Shown: positions 42,788 through 53,053, numbered from the stretch's first letter. The stretch is 64,000 nucleotides of DNA from Flavobacterium branchiicola (GCF_018383905.1 NZ_JAGYWA010000004.1:124001-188000); one strand, 5' to 3'. Program-made: numbers and translations. Notes: generated by a model from the sequence alone, not told the origin.

Positions 42788-44497
42788 TTAATTTTTAAAT
42801 GTTATTGTAAAAGTGGTTCCTTTATTGACTTCACTTTCTATGGTAATTAATCCTCCCATGGTTTCAACTTGTGATTTTACAAGGTACAAACCTAATCCTT
42901 TACTGTCTGGGTAATTATGAAATCTTTGGTATAGTCCGAAAACTTTGTCGCGATTTCTTTCTAAGTCAATTCCTATTCCGTTATCCTTAAAAGTTAATAT
43001 TGATTTGTTGTCTATTTGTTCTGCGGTAATAGAAATTTTTAACTTTCTGTTTTCTGATTTGTACTTTATTGAATTCGTTAGCAAATTAAGTAAAATGCTT
43101 TCTATATATGCTTTGTTTGTGTTTAATAATGGAACCTTGTCAAATTTAAGTTTAATGATAGGTTTGTGTAATTCAATTTGAAAAGACAACTGGCTAAAAA
43201 CATTTTCGAAGACTTCTTTTAGAGAGACTTCTTCTTTTTGCATAGAAGGGTTGTCTTTGATGATGATTACTTTAACTAGATCATTGATGGTTTCGTTTAA
43301 CAAATGTGTCGATTTGGTAAAACCAGTCAGTATTTCTTCAAGTTCCGGATTTTCGATTGGAATATCTTCAATAAGATTCAAAAGACCTATCAAATTGGAT
43401 AATGGAGCTCGTAGATTATGGGATGTAATGTAGGAAAATTGTTTTAAGTCTTTGTTGTTCTGAGTCAGTTCGCGAATTAAATGTTCTTTTTCTGTTTCTA
43501 GTTTCTTTTCTTCTGTGATGTCTCTTTGTATTGAAATCCAGTGCGAAATTTCCCCTTCATTACTGAAAATTGGAATCATCGAAAAGCGAACCCAGAATTC
43601 TTCTTTTTTCTTGGTATAGCTGATGGTTTCAATTAAGCATTCTTCTTCATTTTTGATAGCTCTTAACAGTTTCTTTAATTCTTCAGAATCTGATTTAGGG
43701 CCTTTGAAGATATTAGGTGATTTCCCTATTATTTCATGAGATAAATAACCCGACATATGCGAAAAAGCAGGGTTTACATAGACAATCCTTGGGATTTTTC
43801 GATCAAGCGAATTGGCTTCGGTGATTAAAATAGAATCCTTTGATTGTGTAATTACAGTTTCTAAAAGTTTTAATCGCTGTTCTTCTTCTTTTTGTTTGGT
43901 AATATCCTGAATTGCTCCAATCATCCTGATTGCGCGTCCGTTTTCATCTTTCAATAAAAAACCTCTGTCTAATACATATTTGTAAGTTCCGTCAGCACAT
44001 CTAAAACGGTACTGATCTTGCCATTTTTCAGTTTTTTGCTCAATAAAAGAATATAATTTGATTGACATTCTAATACTGTCTTCTGGATGAATTTTGTCAA
44101 ACCACCATTTTGAAGTCTTTCCAACATCAGCAGGATTGTAGCCAAAAATTCCTTCTATTCCTTTATTCCAGTTTATATTGTCTTCCTGAATTTTCCAGTC
44201 CCAAATAGTATCACTTGTTGCTTTTGCTACAATATCATATTTTTCATTAGATTCTTTGATCTCTTCGTTGGTTTGTTTTAGTTTTTCAAAAACAGTTGCG
44301 TTTTTCACTTCATTTTTTGAAACTATGTACTTGAAAAAGACTGCTGTAGTTAAAATAAAGAAAATGTCTTTAATGAAGAAAACATAGAAATATTTTACGT
44401 CTGAAAAATAAGTGGTAAGTATTTTATGACAGACTATTGCCATAAATAACGATATGATAATATAGACGAGAGTAATTAAGAGAGTTTTACTTTTCAT
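42788..44497 (-). CDS. PAS-domain sensor histidine kinase
   Basis: This 569-residue protein has two transmembrane helices near the N terminus (about 5-27 and 36-60) with almost no periplasmic loop. A coiled segment leads to PAS domain 1 (about 88-205, PAS_3-like with WNKGIEGIFGY) and PAS domain 2 with PAC (about 210-335). The HisKA motif SYITSHNLRAPLSN has His near residue 360, and the ATPase domain ends with GLGLYLVKSQVETMGG. It likely senses an internal or membrane signal. It is co-transcribed with the receiver protein that follows. Confidence 0.92.
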   Translation of the reverse strand: MKSKTLLITLVYIIISLFMAIVCHKILTTYFSDVKYFYVFFIKDIFFILTTAVFFKYIVSKNEVKNATVFEKLKQTNEEIKESNEKYDIVAKATSDTIWDWKIQEDNINWNKGIEGIFGYNPADVGKTSKWWFDKIHPEDSIRMSIKLYSFIEQKTEKWQDQYRFRCADGTYKYVLDRGFLLKDENGRAIRMIGAIQDITKQKEEEQRLKLLETVITQSKDSILITEANSLDRKIPRIVYVNPAFSHMSGYLSHEIIGKSPNIFKGPKSDSEELKKLLRAIKNEEECLIETISYTKKKEEFWVRFSMIPIFSNEGEISHWISIQRDITEEKKLETEKEHLIRELTQNNKDLKQFSYITSHNLRAPLSNLIGLLNLIEDIPIENPELEEILTGFTKSTHLLNETINDLVKVIIIKDNPSMQKEEVSLKEVFENVFSQLSFQIELHKPIIKLKFDKVPLLNTNKAYIESILLNLLTNSIKYKSENRKLKISITAEQIDNKSILTFKDNGIGIDLERNRDKVFGLYQRFHNYPDSKGLGLYLVKSQVETMGGLITIESEVNKGTTFTITFKN

Positions 44498-44638
44498 TAC
44501 TCAAATATAGTTAAATTAACTATAAATTAGGCTATAGAAAGGGTTCTATTTACACTTAAATTAATACTGTTTTAATGTACTAATTACTTGTCTCTACGCA
44601 AACTATCACAGAAACGTTTTTTTTATCAAAATAAAGTG

Positions 44639-44646
44639 TACCTTTG
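44639..44646 (+). promoter_or_regulatory. Candidate -7 box TACCTTTG for typA
   Basis: An exact TAnnTTTG match lies 19 bp before the ATG. The -33 region holds a T tract (GTTTTTTTT, 44616-44624) at the expected distance. Confidence 0.55.
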
Positions 44647-44665
44647 CACCCATTAAAAATCACAG

Positions 44666-46462
44666 ATGGAATCTATTAGAAACATTGCAATTATTGCCCA
44701 CGTCGATCACGGGAAAACAACTTTGGTTGATAAAATTATGTATCACTGTCAATTATTTCGTGAAAACGAAAATACAGGTGATTTAATCCTAGATAATAAC
44801 GATTTAGAGCGTGAGAGAGGTATTACAATTACTTCTAAAAACGTATCAGTTCAATATAAAGGAACAAAAATCAATATTATTGACACTCCTGGCCACGCGG
44901 ATTTTGGAGGTGAAGTAGAACGTGTTTTGAACATGGCCGATGGTGTATGTTTGCTAGTGGATGCTTTTGAAGGTCCAATGCCACAAACTCGTTTTGTATT
45001 GCAAAAAGCGATTGACTTAGGTCTTAAGCCTTGCGTAGTTATTAACAAAGTTGATAAAGAAAACTGTACTCCTGAAGAAGTTCACGAAAAAGTTTTTGAC
45101 TTAATGTTTGAATTAGGTGCTGAAGAATGGCAGTTAGATTTTCCAACAGTTTATGGTTCTGCTAAAAACAACTGGATGTCTGACCACTGGGAAAATGTAA
45201 CTGATAATGTTGAAGCATTATTGGATATGGTTGTTGAAAATGTACCTGCTCCTAAAGTTTCTGAAGGAAATCCACAAATGTTAATTACTTCTTTAGATTT
45301 CTCTGCATTTACAGGTCGTATCGCTATTGGTCGTCTTGAAAGAGGTATTTTAAAAGAAGGTATGCCAATATCTTTGGTAAAAAGAGACGGTACTGTAACA
45401 AAATCAAGAATTAAAGAATTGCATACTTTTGAAGGTCTTGGACGTAAAAAAGTTGCAGAAGTAGTTGCTGGTGATATTTGTGCTGTTGTAGGTGTTGAAG
45501 GTTTTGAAATTGGAGATACTATCTCTGATCATGAAAACCCTGAAGGTTTAGCATCTATTGCTATCGATGAGCCTACAATGAGTATGTTGTTTACTATTAA
45601 TGACTCTCCTTTCTTTGGTAAAGAAGGTAAATTTGTAACTTCTCGTCATATTAGAGAGCGTTTGACAAAAGAATTAGAGAAAAACTTAGCTATGAAGTTA
45701 GGTGAAACTGATTCTGCGGATAAATTCATGGTTTTTGGCCGTGGAGTACTTCACTTATCTGTTCTTATTGAAACAATGAGAAGAGAAGGTTACGAGTTAC
45801 AAATTGGTCAGCCTCAAGTTATCATCAAAGAAATCGATGGTAAAAAATGTGAGCCAATTGAAGAATTAACAATCGATTTACCAGAAAATCTTTCAGGTAG
45901 AGCAGTTGAATTCGTTACGCTTCGTAAAGGTGAAATGTTGAGTATGGAAACTAAAGGTGAACGTATGATTATTAAATTTAATATTCCATCTCGTGGAATT
46001 ATTGGATTACGTAATCAATTGCTTACAGCTACTGCTGGTGAAGCTATCATGTCACACCGTTTCATTGGATACGAGCCTTACAAAGGAGAAATTGCAGGAC
46101 GTAACAAAGGTTCTTTAATTTCTATGGAAAAAGGAAAAGCTATTCCTTACTCTATCGATAAATTACAAGATCGTGGTAAGTTTTTCGTTGAGCCAAATGC
46201 TGAAATCTACGAAGGTCAGGTAATTGGTGAAAACTCTCGTGGAGATGATATGTGTGTAAACGTAACTAAAGAGAAAAAACAATCTAACGTACGTTCTTCT
46301 GGAGCTGACGAAAAAGCGAGAATTATTCCTCCGATTATTTTCTCATTAGAAGAAGCTTTAGAGTACATTCAAAAAGATGAGTATGTTGAAGTTACGCCAA
46401 AATCTATTCGTTTAAGAAAGATTTACTTAACAGAAACAGATAGAAAAAGATTTAAAATCTAA
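44666..46462 (+). CDS. typA: Ribosome-associated GTPase TypA/BipA
   Basis: This 598-residue translational GTPase has G1 [10 protein letters not shown]3 DTPGHADF and G4 NKVD. EF-G-like domains II, III and V follow, then a BipA-specific C-terminal domain ([15 protein letters not shown]). It helps 50S assembly and stress adaptation. It is monocistronic with a terminator. Confidence 0.97.
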   Translation: MESIRNIAIIAHVDHGKTTLVDKIMYHCQLFRENENTGDLILDNNDLERERGITITSKNVSVQYKGTKINIIDTPGHADFGGEVERVLNMADGVCLLVDAFEGPMPQTRFVLQKAIDLGLKPCVVINKVDKENCTPEEVHEKVFDLMFELGAEEWQLDFPTVYGSAKNNWMSDHWENVTDNVEALLDMVVENVPAPKVSEGNPQMLITSLDFSAFTGRIAIGRLERGILKEGMPISLVKRDGTVTKSRIKELHTFEGLGRKKVAEVVAGDICAVVGVEGFEIGDTISDHENPEGLASIAIDEPTMSMLFTINDSPFFGKEGKFVTSRHIRERLTKELEKNLAMKLGETDSADKFMVFGRGVLHLSVLIETMRREGYELQIGQPQVIIKEIDGKKCEPIEELTIDLPENLSGRAVEFVTLRKGEMLSMETKGERMIIKFNIPSRGIIGLRNQLLTATAGEAIMSHRFIGYEPYKGEIAGRNKGSLISMEKGKAIPYSIDKLQDRGKFFVEPNAEIYEGQVIGENSRGDDMCVNVTKEKKQSNVRSSGADEKARIIPPIIFSLEEALEYIQKDEYVEVTPKSIRLRKIYLTETDRKRFKI

Positions 46463-46484
46463 TTAGACTTTAAATTTCAATATA

Positions 46485-46520
46485 AAAATCCCAAATTCCT
46501 TATGGAGTTTGGGATTTTTT
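46485..46520 (+). terminator. Terminator of typA
   Basis: An 11-bp stem (AAAATCCCAAA, 46485-46495, with 46508-46518) and 12-nt loop are followed by Ts. Confidence 0.9.
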
Positions 46521-46529
46521 TTATGCTCG

Positions 46530-46650
46530 TTTTGAATTTCTTTAGAGAATATTAGAATTGGTTATTTTAAAAATTTTTAAATCTGGAATTGAAAAATTTA
46601 ACCCAAGATTGGAATTTGAAATTTATCCCGTGACTTTGAAGATTGGAATT
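46530..46650. repeat. Spacer with AATTCCAA-type repeats
   Basis: It holds phrases TTTAAATCTGGAATTGAAAAATTT and GATTGGAATTTGAAATTT with a second GATTGGAATTT copy near 46632. These relate to the inverted phrase at 6373-6390. Non-coding. Confidence 0.4.
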
Positions 46651-46658
46651 TAATCTCG

Positions 46659-48998
46659 TTATCTTTTTAAACTAAAATGACCTTTTACCAATTTGCCATT
46701 ATCAAAAGTTAAAGTAAACCAATAGTCATCAGAAGGTAATTGCTGGCCGTTGAATTGTCCATTCCATCCCGGACTATTTTGATTCATTTGCTTTAATAGT
46801 TTACCATAGCGGTCAAAAATGAAAATCTTATAATCTGGCAACTGATCAGAGTTTTCGATAATCCATTCATCGTGATAACTGTCGTTGTTTGGAGTAAAGA
46901 ATTTTGGATAATCTAATACATAAACCAGAAATGAGTTTGAAGGACCGCAACCATTTTTATCCTTAGCTATAACATTATAGACTCCAGGAGCGACTCCGTT
47001 AAATAATGGATCGTCCTGATATGTTTTTCCGTCAAGCGAAAACTGATAAGTTCCGACACCTGTATATTTTATTAAAATAGAATTATCATTTCCTGAGAAA
47101 TCATTTACAGTAACATCTGTAATAGTTGCCGGTTCTGATAAAATTACTTTAAATTTTTTGGTTTTTGGACATCCATTAGCATTTGTTACTGTTACAGAAT
47201 AATCGCCTGGAGTACTTACAAGTAATTCATTTGTAGTTTCTCCTGTATTCCATGAATAACTGCTAAATCCTGTTGCTACAGACAATGTTATATCGCTATT
47301 TTTACATACATATTTAGATTCATCCTCAAAATTAGGAGGGTCAAAAGTATTTACGACAAGGGTAACTTTTACAACATCATAACAATCGGGACCATTTACA
47401 ACCCTGCCAAAAATGGTTTGATTAAATGGGATAGTATTTTTGAAAATATTGGGTAACGGATTTATTTCTGCTAAAGCATCATTGGCGGTTAAATAATAGA
47501 CTGCATTTAAAGTGTTTGGAAGTCCTGCAATAACTATTGGAGTAACTTCTGCATTAAGATCAAATTGATACAATCCGTCCTGAACATTATCACCATCACA
47601 GGTTTTTATCGGACTTGGATCTGGAATTGAAGTTGTCGCAATTTGCAACGTTACTTCGGCAATTTTGTAACAATTGTATATATTTTCAATTCGCGCATAA
47701 ACAATTTGACCGGCATTTTTGTTTATGTACATATCCGGCGTTGCAATTGGATTGATTTTATTTTGCGCATCAGCTAATGTTTCATAATATCCTTTATTAG
47801 AAATATTAGCTACATTATTTTTTACGATATTATTTACTTTAGTTAAATCAAAAATTGAAATTCCGTCTGAATTATCATCACATTGTAAAAGAGACGTATT
47901 TGTGGATAGAATTTCGGGAGCATAATCAATATTGATTTCACCAGACGAGACACATGTACCACTAATTATTGTAGCATCAATCTTATAGGTTCCGGCATCT
48001 GTAACTTCAAAAGTTGAGGCAGTGCCAAGAGTTGTTGCGGGGTCAGTTTTTTTGTACCACTTAAAAGTATAATCAGCGGGATTTAATTTACTGTCTAAAA
48101 GTATTTTTTCGCCAAAACATGCAGGATTGTTGGCAGCAATAGTACGATCTTCGCCTAAGGTAATGGTCGATGTGAAACTTCCAGCTTCGAGGAAAATAGC
48201 CGATTCCAGATTTCTGTTTCTGTCGTCAGCAATGACCATTTTAACGTGATATTTTTTACCTGGAGTAACATTGGTCTGGGCTGTCATTACTTTGGTTTGT
48301 CCTGCGTAATTTACGGGACTGGTATTGTTGTTTAAACCATTAAAGTAATTTTCGTTTGAAGCAGAACACCCTGTGTAAGTTATACCACCTGGTCTTGTCC
48401 CCGGCCCAATTATTGGATGAATGTTTACAGAAGAAACTGGTGTACTTGTTTTTGGTAAAACTGCTAAATTTTTATAAGGATCTGCTGTTCCTTCTTCTTT
48501 AATTAAAAAAGCAAAACCATCAGAATAAAGACATGGATAATCGAATTGATATTCGTTTGAAGCAAAAATATAATTGAAGCTCAACGAAGTTGCAGAAGCC
48601 ACAAAATCAAATTCAAGAACTGTTGCGTTTGTAGACTGTATTCCTAAAGTCAAATTAAGGTCATTGTCACCAATCCAGTTTATATTATCACTGCTTACCA
48701 ATTCGCTTACAAAAGGTCCTATTGCAGTTGTTGCCGTTGATGAAGCTAACATAATGCCTTCAGCAAAAGGAAAATTACTTCCATTAGCATTAAAGTACGC
48801 ATAACTCTGTTTTCCCGGTCTAAAAGTATCTCCTAATCCTCTAGAATCTGATGCAGAGGCACAAGAACTATTAACCAGAACATCTTCAATAAGTTGCTGT
48901 GGTGTTCTTTGGTCATCAATAGTTATGAATTGCGCATTCATCTTTGCAGATAAACAGCACAAGAAAAAGATAATAAGAAAATTTCTTGTTTGATTCAT
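46659..48998 (-). CDS. T9SS type B surface protein with choice-of-anchor L domain
   Basis: This 779-residue exported protein has a signal peptide of about 22 residues. Its N-terminal choice-of-anchor L domain (about 40-275) includes FNYIFASNEYQFDYP. PKD/Ig-like and gliding-type repeats follow in the middle (about 275-690). The C-terminal gliding motility-associated type B sorting domain runs from FFTPNNDSYHDEW and carries IFDRYGKLL and GHFSLKR. Type IX secretion should deliver it to the surface, likely as an adhesin. It starts 15 bp after an ABC permease gene, and a hairpin spans that junction. Confidence 0.92.
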   Translation of the reverse strand: MNQTRNFLIIFFLCCLSAKMNAQFITIDDQRTPQQLIEDVLVNSSCASASDSRGLGDTFRPGKQSYAYFNANGSNFPFAEGIMLASSTATTAIGPFVSELVSSDNINWIGDNDLNLTLGIQSTNATVLEFDFVASATSLSFNYIFASNEYQFDYPCLYSDGFAFLIKEEGTADPYKNLAVLPKTSTPVSSVNIHPIIGPGTRPGGITYTGCSASNENYFNGLNNNTSPVNYAGQTKVMTAQTNVTPGKKYHVKMVIADDRNRNLESAIFLEAGSFTSTITLGEDRTIAANNPACFGEKILLDSKLNPADYTFKWYKKTDPATTLGTASTFEVTDAGTYKIDATIISGTCVSSGEINIDYAPEILSTNTSLLQCDDNSDGISIFDLTKVNNIVKNNVANISNKGYYETLADAQNKINPIATPDMYINKNAGQIVYARIENIYNCYKIAEVTLQIATTSIPDPSPIKTCDGDNVQDGLYQFDLNAEVTPIVIAGLPNTLNAVYYLTANDALAEINPLPNIFKNTIPFNQTIFGRVVNGPDCYDVVKVTLVVNTFDPPNFEDESKYVCKNSDITLSVATGFSSYSWNTGETTNELLVSTPGDYSVTVTNANGCPKTKKFKVILSEPATITDVTVNDFSGNDNSILIKYTGVGTYQFSLDGKTYQDDPLFNGVAPGVYNVIAKDKNGCGPSNSFLVYVLDYPKFFTPNNDSYHDEWIIENSDQLPDYKIFIFDRYGKLLKQMNQNSPGWNGQFNGQQLPSDDYWFTLTFDNGKLVKGHFSLKR

Positions 48999-49017
48999 AG
49001 TATAACAAATATACTAT
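48997..49017. promoter_or_regulatory. Hairpin at the permease/adhesin junction
   Basis: ATAGTATA and TATACTAT (8 bp, 5-nt loop ACAAA) span the start codon of the adhesin and the stop of the permease. The loop region also forms a minus-strand TATATTTG (49006-49013), an exact -7 match 8 bp from the ATG. Confidence 0.4.
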
Positions 49018-49850
49018 AAATCTCGACTTTTCAATAATTTGTAAGAAAAATAAACAAACAAAAATGTCCAGATTGCAACAATCAAAACAGGAAGATAATG
49101 TACACTATAATCACTATCAGTCTGGATTCCCATTTGGGTTCCAATATTTTTTACCACAGATAATCTTGGTGCAGGATTAACGATCAAATTTGACATTGAT
49201 TCTAATGGTAAAAACTGTGTTATAAGTTCATCTTTATTGCTGTCAGGAAAAATCTGGAAAGCCAAAACGCCTCTTATAATTGCTTCAAAAATATTCCAAA
49301 CCAATAAAAAACCCAGTGCAAATGCAGATCGTTTTACCAAAATGCCTAAAAATAAACAGAAAGAAAAGAAACCAGTCAGTTTTACAAAAAAGGCCAATAA
49401 ATAATCTAAATCAGAAAAGATAATTCCAAATTCTGTATAAGATGAAAAACACAAGCCCAGAATTAAACTCATTACAAAAACAAAAACAGTAGATGTAAAA
49501 GCAAAAAGAGTAACGGTAAGGAATTTAGAGAGTATAAACTCTTTTTTGCTTAAACCGTCAATTAAATTTTGTTTTAGCGTTCCGTAGCTATATTCATTAG
49601 CCATCATAGAAACAATTACAATAGCCAAAAAGAATTTAAGCCAGGCTGCAACATACGTATTAAAATGCCAGATAAAAGGAAAATTAAAAATTCCCATTTC
49701 GGCAAGATGAAATTTAAACGGACCAATGTCAAATTTTATTGACGCAATTAAAGCAATAAATGAAAGTAAGATGAAATAGGTTAATGTCAGGATTCGGCTG
49801 GCTTTGTTTTTCCAGATTTTTTGTAATTCTATCGAGATAAGTCTTTTCAT
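49014..49850 (-). CDS. ABC-2 type transporter permease
   Basis: This 278-residue membrane protein has six hydrophobic segments. The first follows a basic N terminus (ISIELQKIWKNKASRILT), and the pattern is that of ABC-2/BcrB-type permeases. With the ATP-binding gene 3 bp upstream it forms an export pump whose cargo is unknown; candidates are lipids, antibiotics or peptides. Co-location with a T9SS adhesin may be by chance. Confidence 0.9.
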   Translation of the reverse strand: MKRLISIELQKIWKNKASRILTLTYFILLSFIALIASIKFDIGPFKFHLAEMGIFNFPFIWHFNTYVAAWLKFFLAIVIVSMMANEYSYGTLKQNLIDGLSKKEFILSKFLTVTLFAFTSTVFVFVMSLILGLCFSSYTEFGIIFSDLDYLLAFFVKLTGFFSFCLFLGILVKRSAFALGFLLVWNIFEAIIRGVLAFQIFPDSNKDELITQFLPLESMSNLIVNPAPRLSVVKNIGTQMGIQTDSDYSVHYLPVLIVAIWTFLFVYFSYKLLKSRDL

Positions 49851-49853
49851 GGT

Positions 49854-50765
49854 TTAGTTTTTTTGGATGGCGGCGTTTTTGGTTAGTTCTAAGAATTGTG
49901 CTTCAAGGCTGTTTTTACGTTTTACTAAATGATTTAAAACAATGTTTTTAGAGAATAAAAACTGATTTAAATCGGAAGCTGATAATTCTGATTTCAGATA
50001 AACTAAAACTTTTCCATCCTCTTCTTTAATTTGGGAAACAGCCGGATGATCGTTTAAAACTGTTTTTAAAACAAGATTGTCATTTGATGCAATTTCGAAG
50101 AAACCTTCATTTGCAGACATGGCATCAACTGAACCGGAATACAATATTTCGCCTTTTCTTAAAACTACAACATGCGAACATACTTTTTCTACTTCGTCCA
50201 ATAAATGCGATGCCAGTAAAATTGTAGTGCCGTGTGAAGCGATTTCTTTTATAATATCACGAATTTGATGAATTCCCTGCGGATCTAAACCATTTGTTGG
50301 CTCGTCTAAAATCAAGATTTCAGGATCATTTAAAAGTGCCGATGCAATTGCCAGACGCTGTTTCATCCCTAGTGAAAAGGTACTGAATTTGCTGTCTTTC
50401 CTTTCTGCTAAACCAACTAGATTCAGCTTTTCATTTATCTTGGAGTAGTTTATATTTTTAATTTTGCAAACCAATTGAAGATTTTCCTCAGCCGTCATGT
50501 AAGGGTAAAAGTTAGGTCTTTCGATAATTGCGCCCACTTTTTTCAGGGCGTCATGGGTTTGTACTTTTCCTTCGAACCATTTATAATCTCCGGATGTTTT
50601 ATTAACGACATTTAAAACAATACCCAAGGTAGTAGATTTTCCACTTCCGTTTGGGCCTAAAATGCCATAGACATGACCTTTTTGTATGCTGAAAGATACA
50701 TTTTTTAAGGCCTGAATACGCCCGTATCTTTTGCTTAAATTCTCAATAGTAAGTATGGTTTCCAA
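49854..50765 (-). CDS. ABC transporter ATP-binding protein (BcrA-like)
   Basis: This 303-residue ATPase has Walker A GPNGSGKST, signature FSLGMKQRL, Walker B LILDEPTNGLD and an H loop ASHLLDE. A roughly 90-residue C-terminal extension is as seen in drug and bacitracin exporters. It is the first gene of the exporter pair and has a divergent neighbour 213 bp upstream. Confidence 0.93.
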   Translation of the reverse strand: METILTIENLSKRYGRIQALKNVSFSIQKGHVYGILGPNGSGKSTTLGIVLNVVNKTSGDYKWFEGKVQTHDALKKVGAIIERPNFYPYMTAEENLQLVCKIKNINYSKINEKLNLVGLAERKDSKFSTFSLGMKQRLAIASALLNDPEILILDEPTNGLDPQGIHQIRDIIKEIASHGTTILLASHLLDEVEKVCSHVVVLRKGEILYSGSVDAMSANEGFFEIASNDNLVLKTVLNDHPAVSQIKEEDGKVLVYLKSELSASDLNQFLFSKNIVLNHLVKRKNSLEAQFLELTKNAAIQKN

Positions 50766-50953
50766 ATTTGTTTCGGTTTTAGTTTTTAGTATGACGATTC
50801 AACTTCTATATTGTTACGCTAAATTTAATTTTATGCCATTTATATTTATGTTTTAACCCAAATTTTTCTGGTATAATGCCGATGTGATATAAAAATAGTA
50901 CAATGCAATTGGACTATATTGAATATACAATCGGTATTGTCAGCATATTCATG

Positions 50954-50961
50954 TAAATTTG
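50954..50961 (+). promoter_or_regulatory. Candidate -7 box TAAATTTG for the kinase-like gene
   Basis: An exact TAnnTTTG match lies 17 bp before the chosen ATG at 50979. It lies inside the longer frame from 50919, which supports the shorter start. Confidence 0.5.
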
Positions 50962-50978
50962 TAATAAAGTTATATAAA

Positions 50979-52031
50979 ATGAGCGAACCTTTAATGGTTT
51001 TAAAAAAACCTTCATATCCTTTAATTCCATCACTTTTAAGTTATCTGGACAGGTTCGAGCGTATATCGAAGGTTTCTGTTTTTTATGATGATTTATTGCG
51101 ATTTTCGGGTTCCATCAATGTTTATGATAAAAACGAAACCGATACTTTATGGATTCGGGTTTATTACAGCGAATTTGAAAGAAATGAAATAGACTTAAAT
51201 CTGAAAAAGATTTATTCACTTTTGCATTCTGATGGAAATAGCGAGATCATTCAGTTTCTAAATGTCGATGCCATTGATTATTGTACTTTCGGAAATTCGA
51301 AACCCTTTAGAATAAAAGTTAGAAATATCCTTAACGACAATTACGTTCACTTTTATATAAAAAAAGCCGATGCATCAAGAATCTACGGATTAGAGCTGGA
51401 AGATATTCTTTCGCCGGATAAAATCAATTTTCTGGTTTATAATGATACATTGATCGAAGAACATATTATCGGAATTCCCGGTGATGTTTTTATGGATACT
51501 TTATTGGATAAATGTACCGAAATGGAAAAAGCGCAGATTGCAAAAGAGTTTGTAAAGTTTAATGAGCGCTGTATGATTCGGTTATTGGGAGATATGAGAG
51601 CGTATAATTATGTAATTGTCCCAATTCATGATTTTGATCAGGTAGTATACAAAATTCGTCCGATTGATTTTGACCAGCAATGTTACGAAGGAAATTTCAA
51701 AGTGTATCGTCCGCAGTTTTTTAAAGAAAACTATCCGATGATTAAATTAATTAAAGAGAAGTTAGAAGAGCGTTCTATCATTCAATACAAAGATGAAGAA
51801 AGGGCAATTCTGGCAAAACGTATTCATTCGGCAGAAAGCAGAATCAATAAATTACTGAATATTATGTGTCATGATACCATTTCGACCAAAGAACATTTAG
51901 ATCAGCTAAAAATGGAATTGTACCGTTATACTAATGATATGAAGTTTAAAAATGCCAGATCAATGGGGCACATCATGCACGCAGCGTTTGAGTTTATTAC
52001 ACGTAATTTTAAAAACACCAATTTGGTTTAA
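50979..52031 (+). CDS. Uncharacterised protein with kinase-like motifs
   Basis: I start this gene at ATG 50979, giving 350 residues; the longer frame from 50919 contains the likely promoter box. No named family is recognised. The central part shows a series that recalls aminoglycoside-phosphotransferase or protein-kinase-like folds: a basic strand HFYIKKAD (Lys128/129), a hinge-like IEEHIIGIPG, a catalytic-loop-like GDMRAYNYVIVP (Asp205, Asn210), and a metal-site-like RPIDFDQ (Asp230, Asp232). A helical C-terminal 90 residues follow. There is no signal peptide. Kinase activity is an inference from motif order only. Confidence 0.75.
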   Translation: MSEPLMVLKKPSYPLIPSLLSYLDRFERISKVSVFYDDLLRFSGSINVYDKNETDTLWIRVYYSEFERNEIDLNLKKIYSLLHSDGNSEIIQFLNVDAIDYCTFGNSKPFRIKVRNILNDNYVHFYIKKADASRIYGLELEDILSPDKINFLVYNDTLIEEHIIGIPGDVFMDTLLDKCTEMEKAQIAKEFVKFNERCMIRLLGDMRAYNYVIVPIHDFDQVVYKIRPIDFDQQCYEGNFKVYRPQFFKENYPMIKLIKEKLEERSIIQYKDEERAILAKRIHSAESRINKLLNIMCHDTISTKEHLDQLKMELYRYTNDMKFKNARSMGHIMHAAFEFITRNFKNTNLV

Positions 52032-52036
52032 AATTT

Positions 52037-52054
52037 ACCATATAAGAGATATAA
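52037..52054 (+). repeat. Dispersed repeat ACCATATAAGAGATATAA
   Basis: 17 of 18 bases match the left arm region at 16093-16110. The surrounding spacer has no coding signal. Confidence 0.45.
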
Positions 52055-52120
52055 ATCAATTTAAGAGCTTTTGGTTTTATGAACTTATATAACTTACATG
52101 GTTTTAAAAAATACAATTTT

Positions 52121-52981
52121 ATGAAAAAGTCTTTTTTAGTAGTCGTTTCAATAGTTTTATTAGCTTGTCAGCAGCAATCCGGTAGTGATTTGAAAACGCT
52201 TTATACGCTTCCGAAGAAATTAAAAGAAGTTTCTGGAATAACGTATTTTCCCGAAACAAATATGATTTATACTTTGGAAGACAGCGGTAACAAAAATGCT
52301 GTTTACGCTATAGATTCTCAAGGAAAATTAGCCAAAACGATTACCATCTCAAATGCGACAAATGTTGATTGGGAAGATATTACAAAAGATAAAACCGGAA
52401 ATATTTACATAGGCGATTTTGGAAACAACGATAATAAACGTAAAGATTTATGCATTTATAAAGTTGCCAAAAATCAATTGAATAAAGAATTGGCTTCCGC
52501 CGAATATAAAATTTCATTTTCTTATCCCGAGCAAACTGAATTTCCGCCAAAGAAGAAAGAACTGTTTTATGATGTAGAAGGTTTTTTTGAGCACGGAGGT
52601 TATTTTTATCTTTTTACCAAAAACAGAAGCAAAGGTTTTGACGGAACTGCTTTTGTGTACAAAATCAAGAATGCATCGGGAACTCAGAAAGCAGTGAAAA
52701 TTGGCGAGTTAAAAACTTGCGGCAATTATAATCATTGTGTTTTAACAAGTGCGACAATTAGTCCTGATGGAAAAAAAGTAGCATTATTAACTCATGACAA
52801 AATAGTTTTGTTTAAAGATTTTAAAGGAGATTTATTTCATAAAGGAAAACAAACAGAGTTGAATCTGAATCACTTCTCACAAAAAGAAGCTGTCGTTTTT
52901 AAAGACAATACTACTTTACTTATCGCTGACGAAAAAGCCGATAAAATAGGAGGGAATGTTTATGAGTATAAATTGAAATAA
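52121..52981 (+). CDS. Beta-propeller-like lipoprotein
   Basis: I start this gene at ATG 52121, which gives a lipoprotein signal MKKSFLVVVSIVLLAC (Cys16); an upstream ATG at 52079 would add a polar 14-residue tail. The 286-residue protein has repeated short strands with ISGITYFPETNMIYTLEDSG and GNIYIGDFGNN, typical of SdiA-regulated or NHL-type propellers. Its function is unknown. It lies 89 bp after the kinase-like gene. Confidence 0.78.
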   Translation: MKKSFLVVVSIVLLACQQQSGSDLKTLYTLPKKLKEVSGITYFPETNMIYTLEDSGNKNAVYAIDSQGKLAKTITISNATNVDWEDITKDKTGNIYIGDFGNNDNKRKDLCIYKVAKNQLNKELASAEYKISFSYPEQTEFPPKKKELFYDVEGFFEHGGYFYLFTKNRSKGFDGTAFVYKIKNASGTQKAVKIGELKTCGNYNHCVLTSATISPDGKKVALLTHDKIVLFKDFKGDLFHKGKQTELNLNHFSQKEAVVFKDNTTLLIADEKADKIGGNVYEYKLK

Positions 52982-52984
52982 GAG

Positions 52985-53016
52985 TTGTTTTTTAGGAGGG
53001 ATTTTTACTACATTTG
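52985..53016 (+). promoter_or_regulatory. Promoter of the alpha/beta hydrolase gene
   Basis: TTG at 52985-52987 and TACATTTG at 53009-53016 are 21 bp apart, 37 bp before the ATG. Confidence 0.55.
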
Positions 53017-53053
53017 ATTTTGCTTCAATAAATAAAGATGAAGTATTATTGGT

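Noticed and set aside
50919..50978. 20-residue N-terminal extension of the kinase-like protein
   Set aside because: It covers a promoter -7 box at 50954-50961 and its sequence is not needed for the fold; the ATG at 50979 is better.
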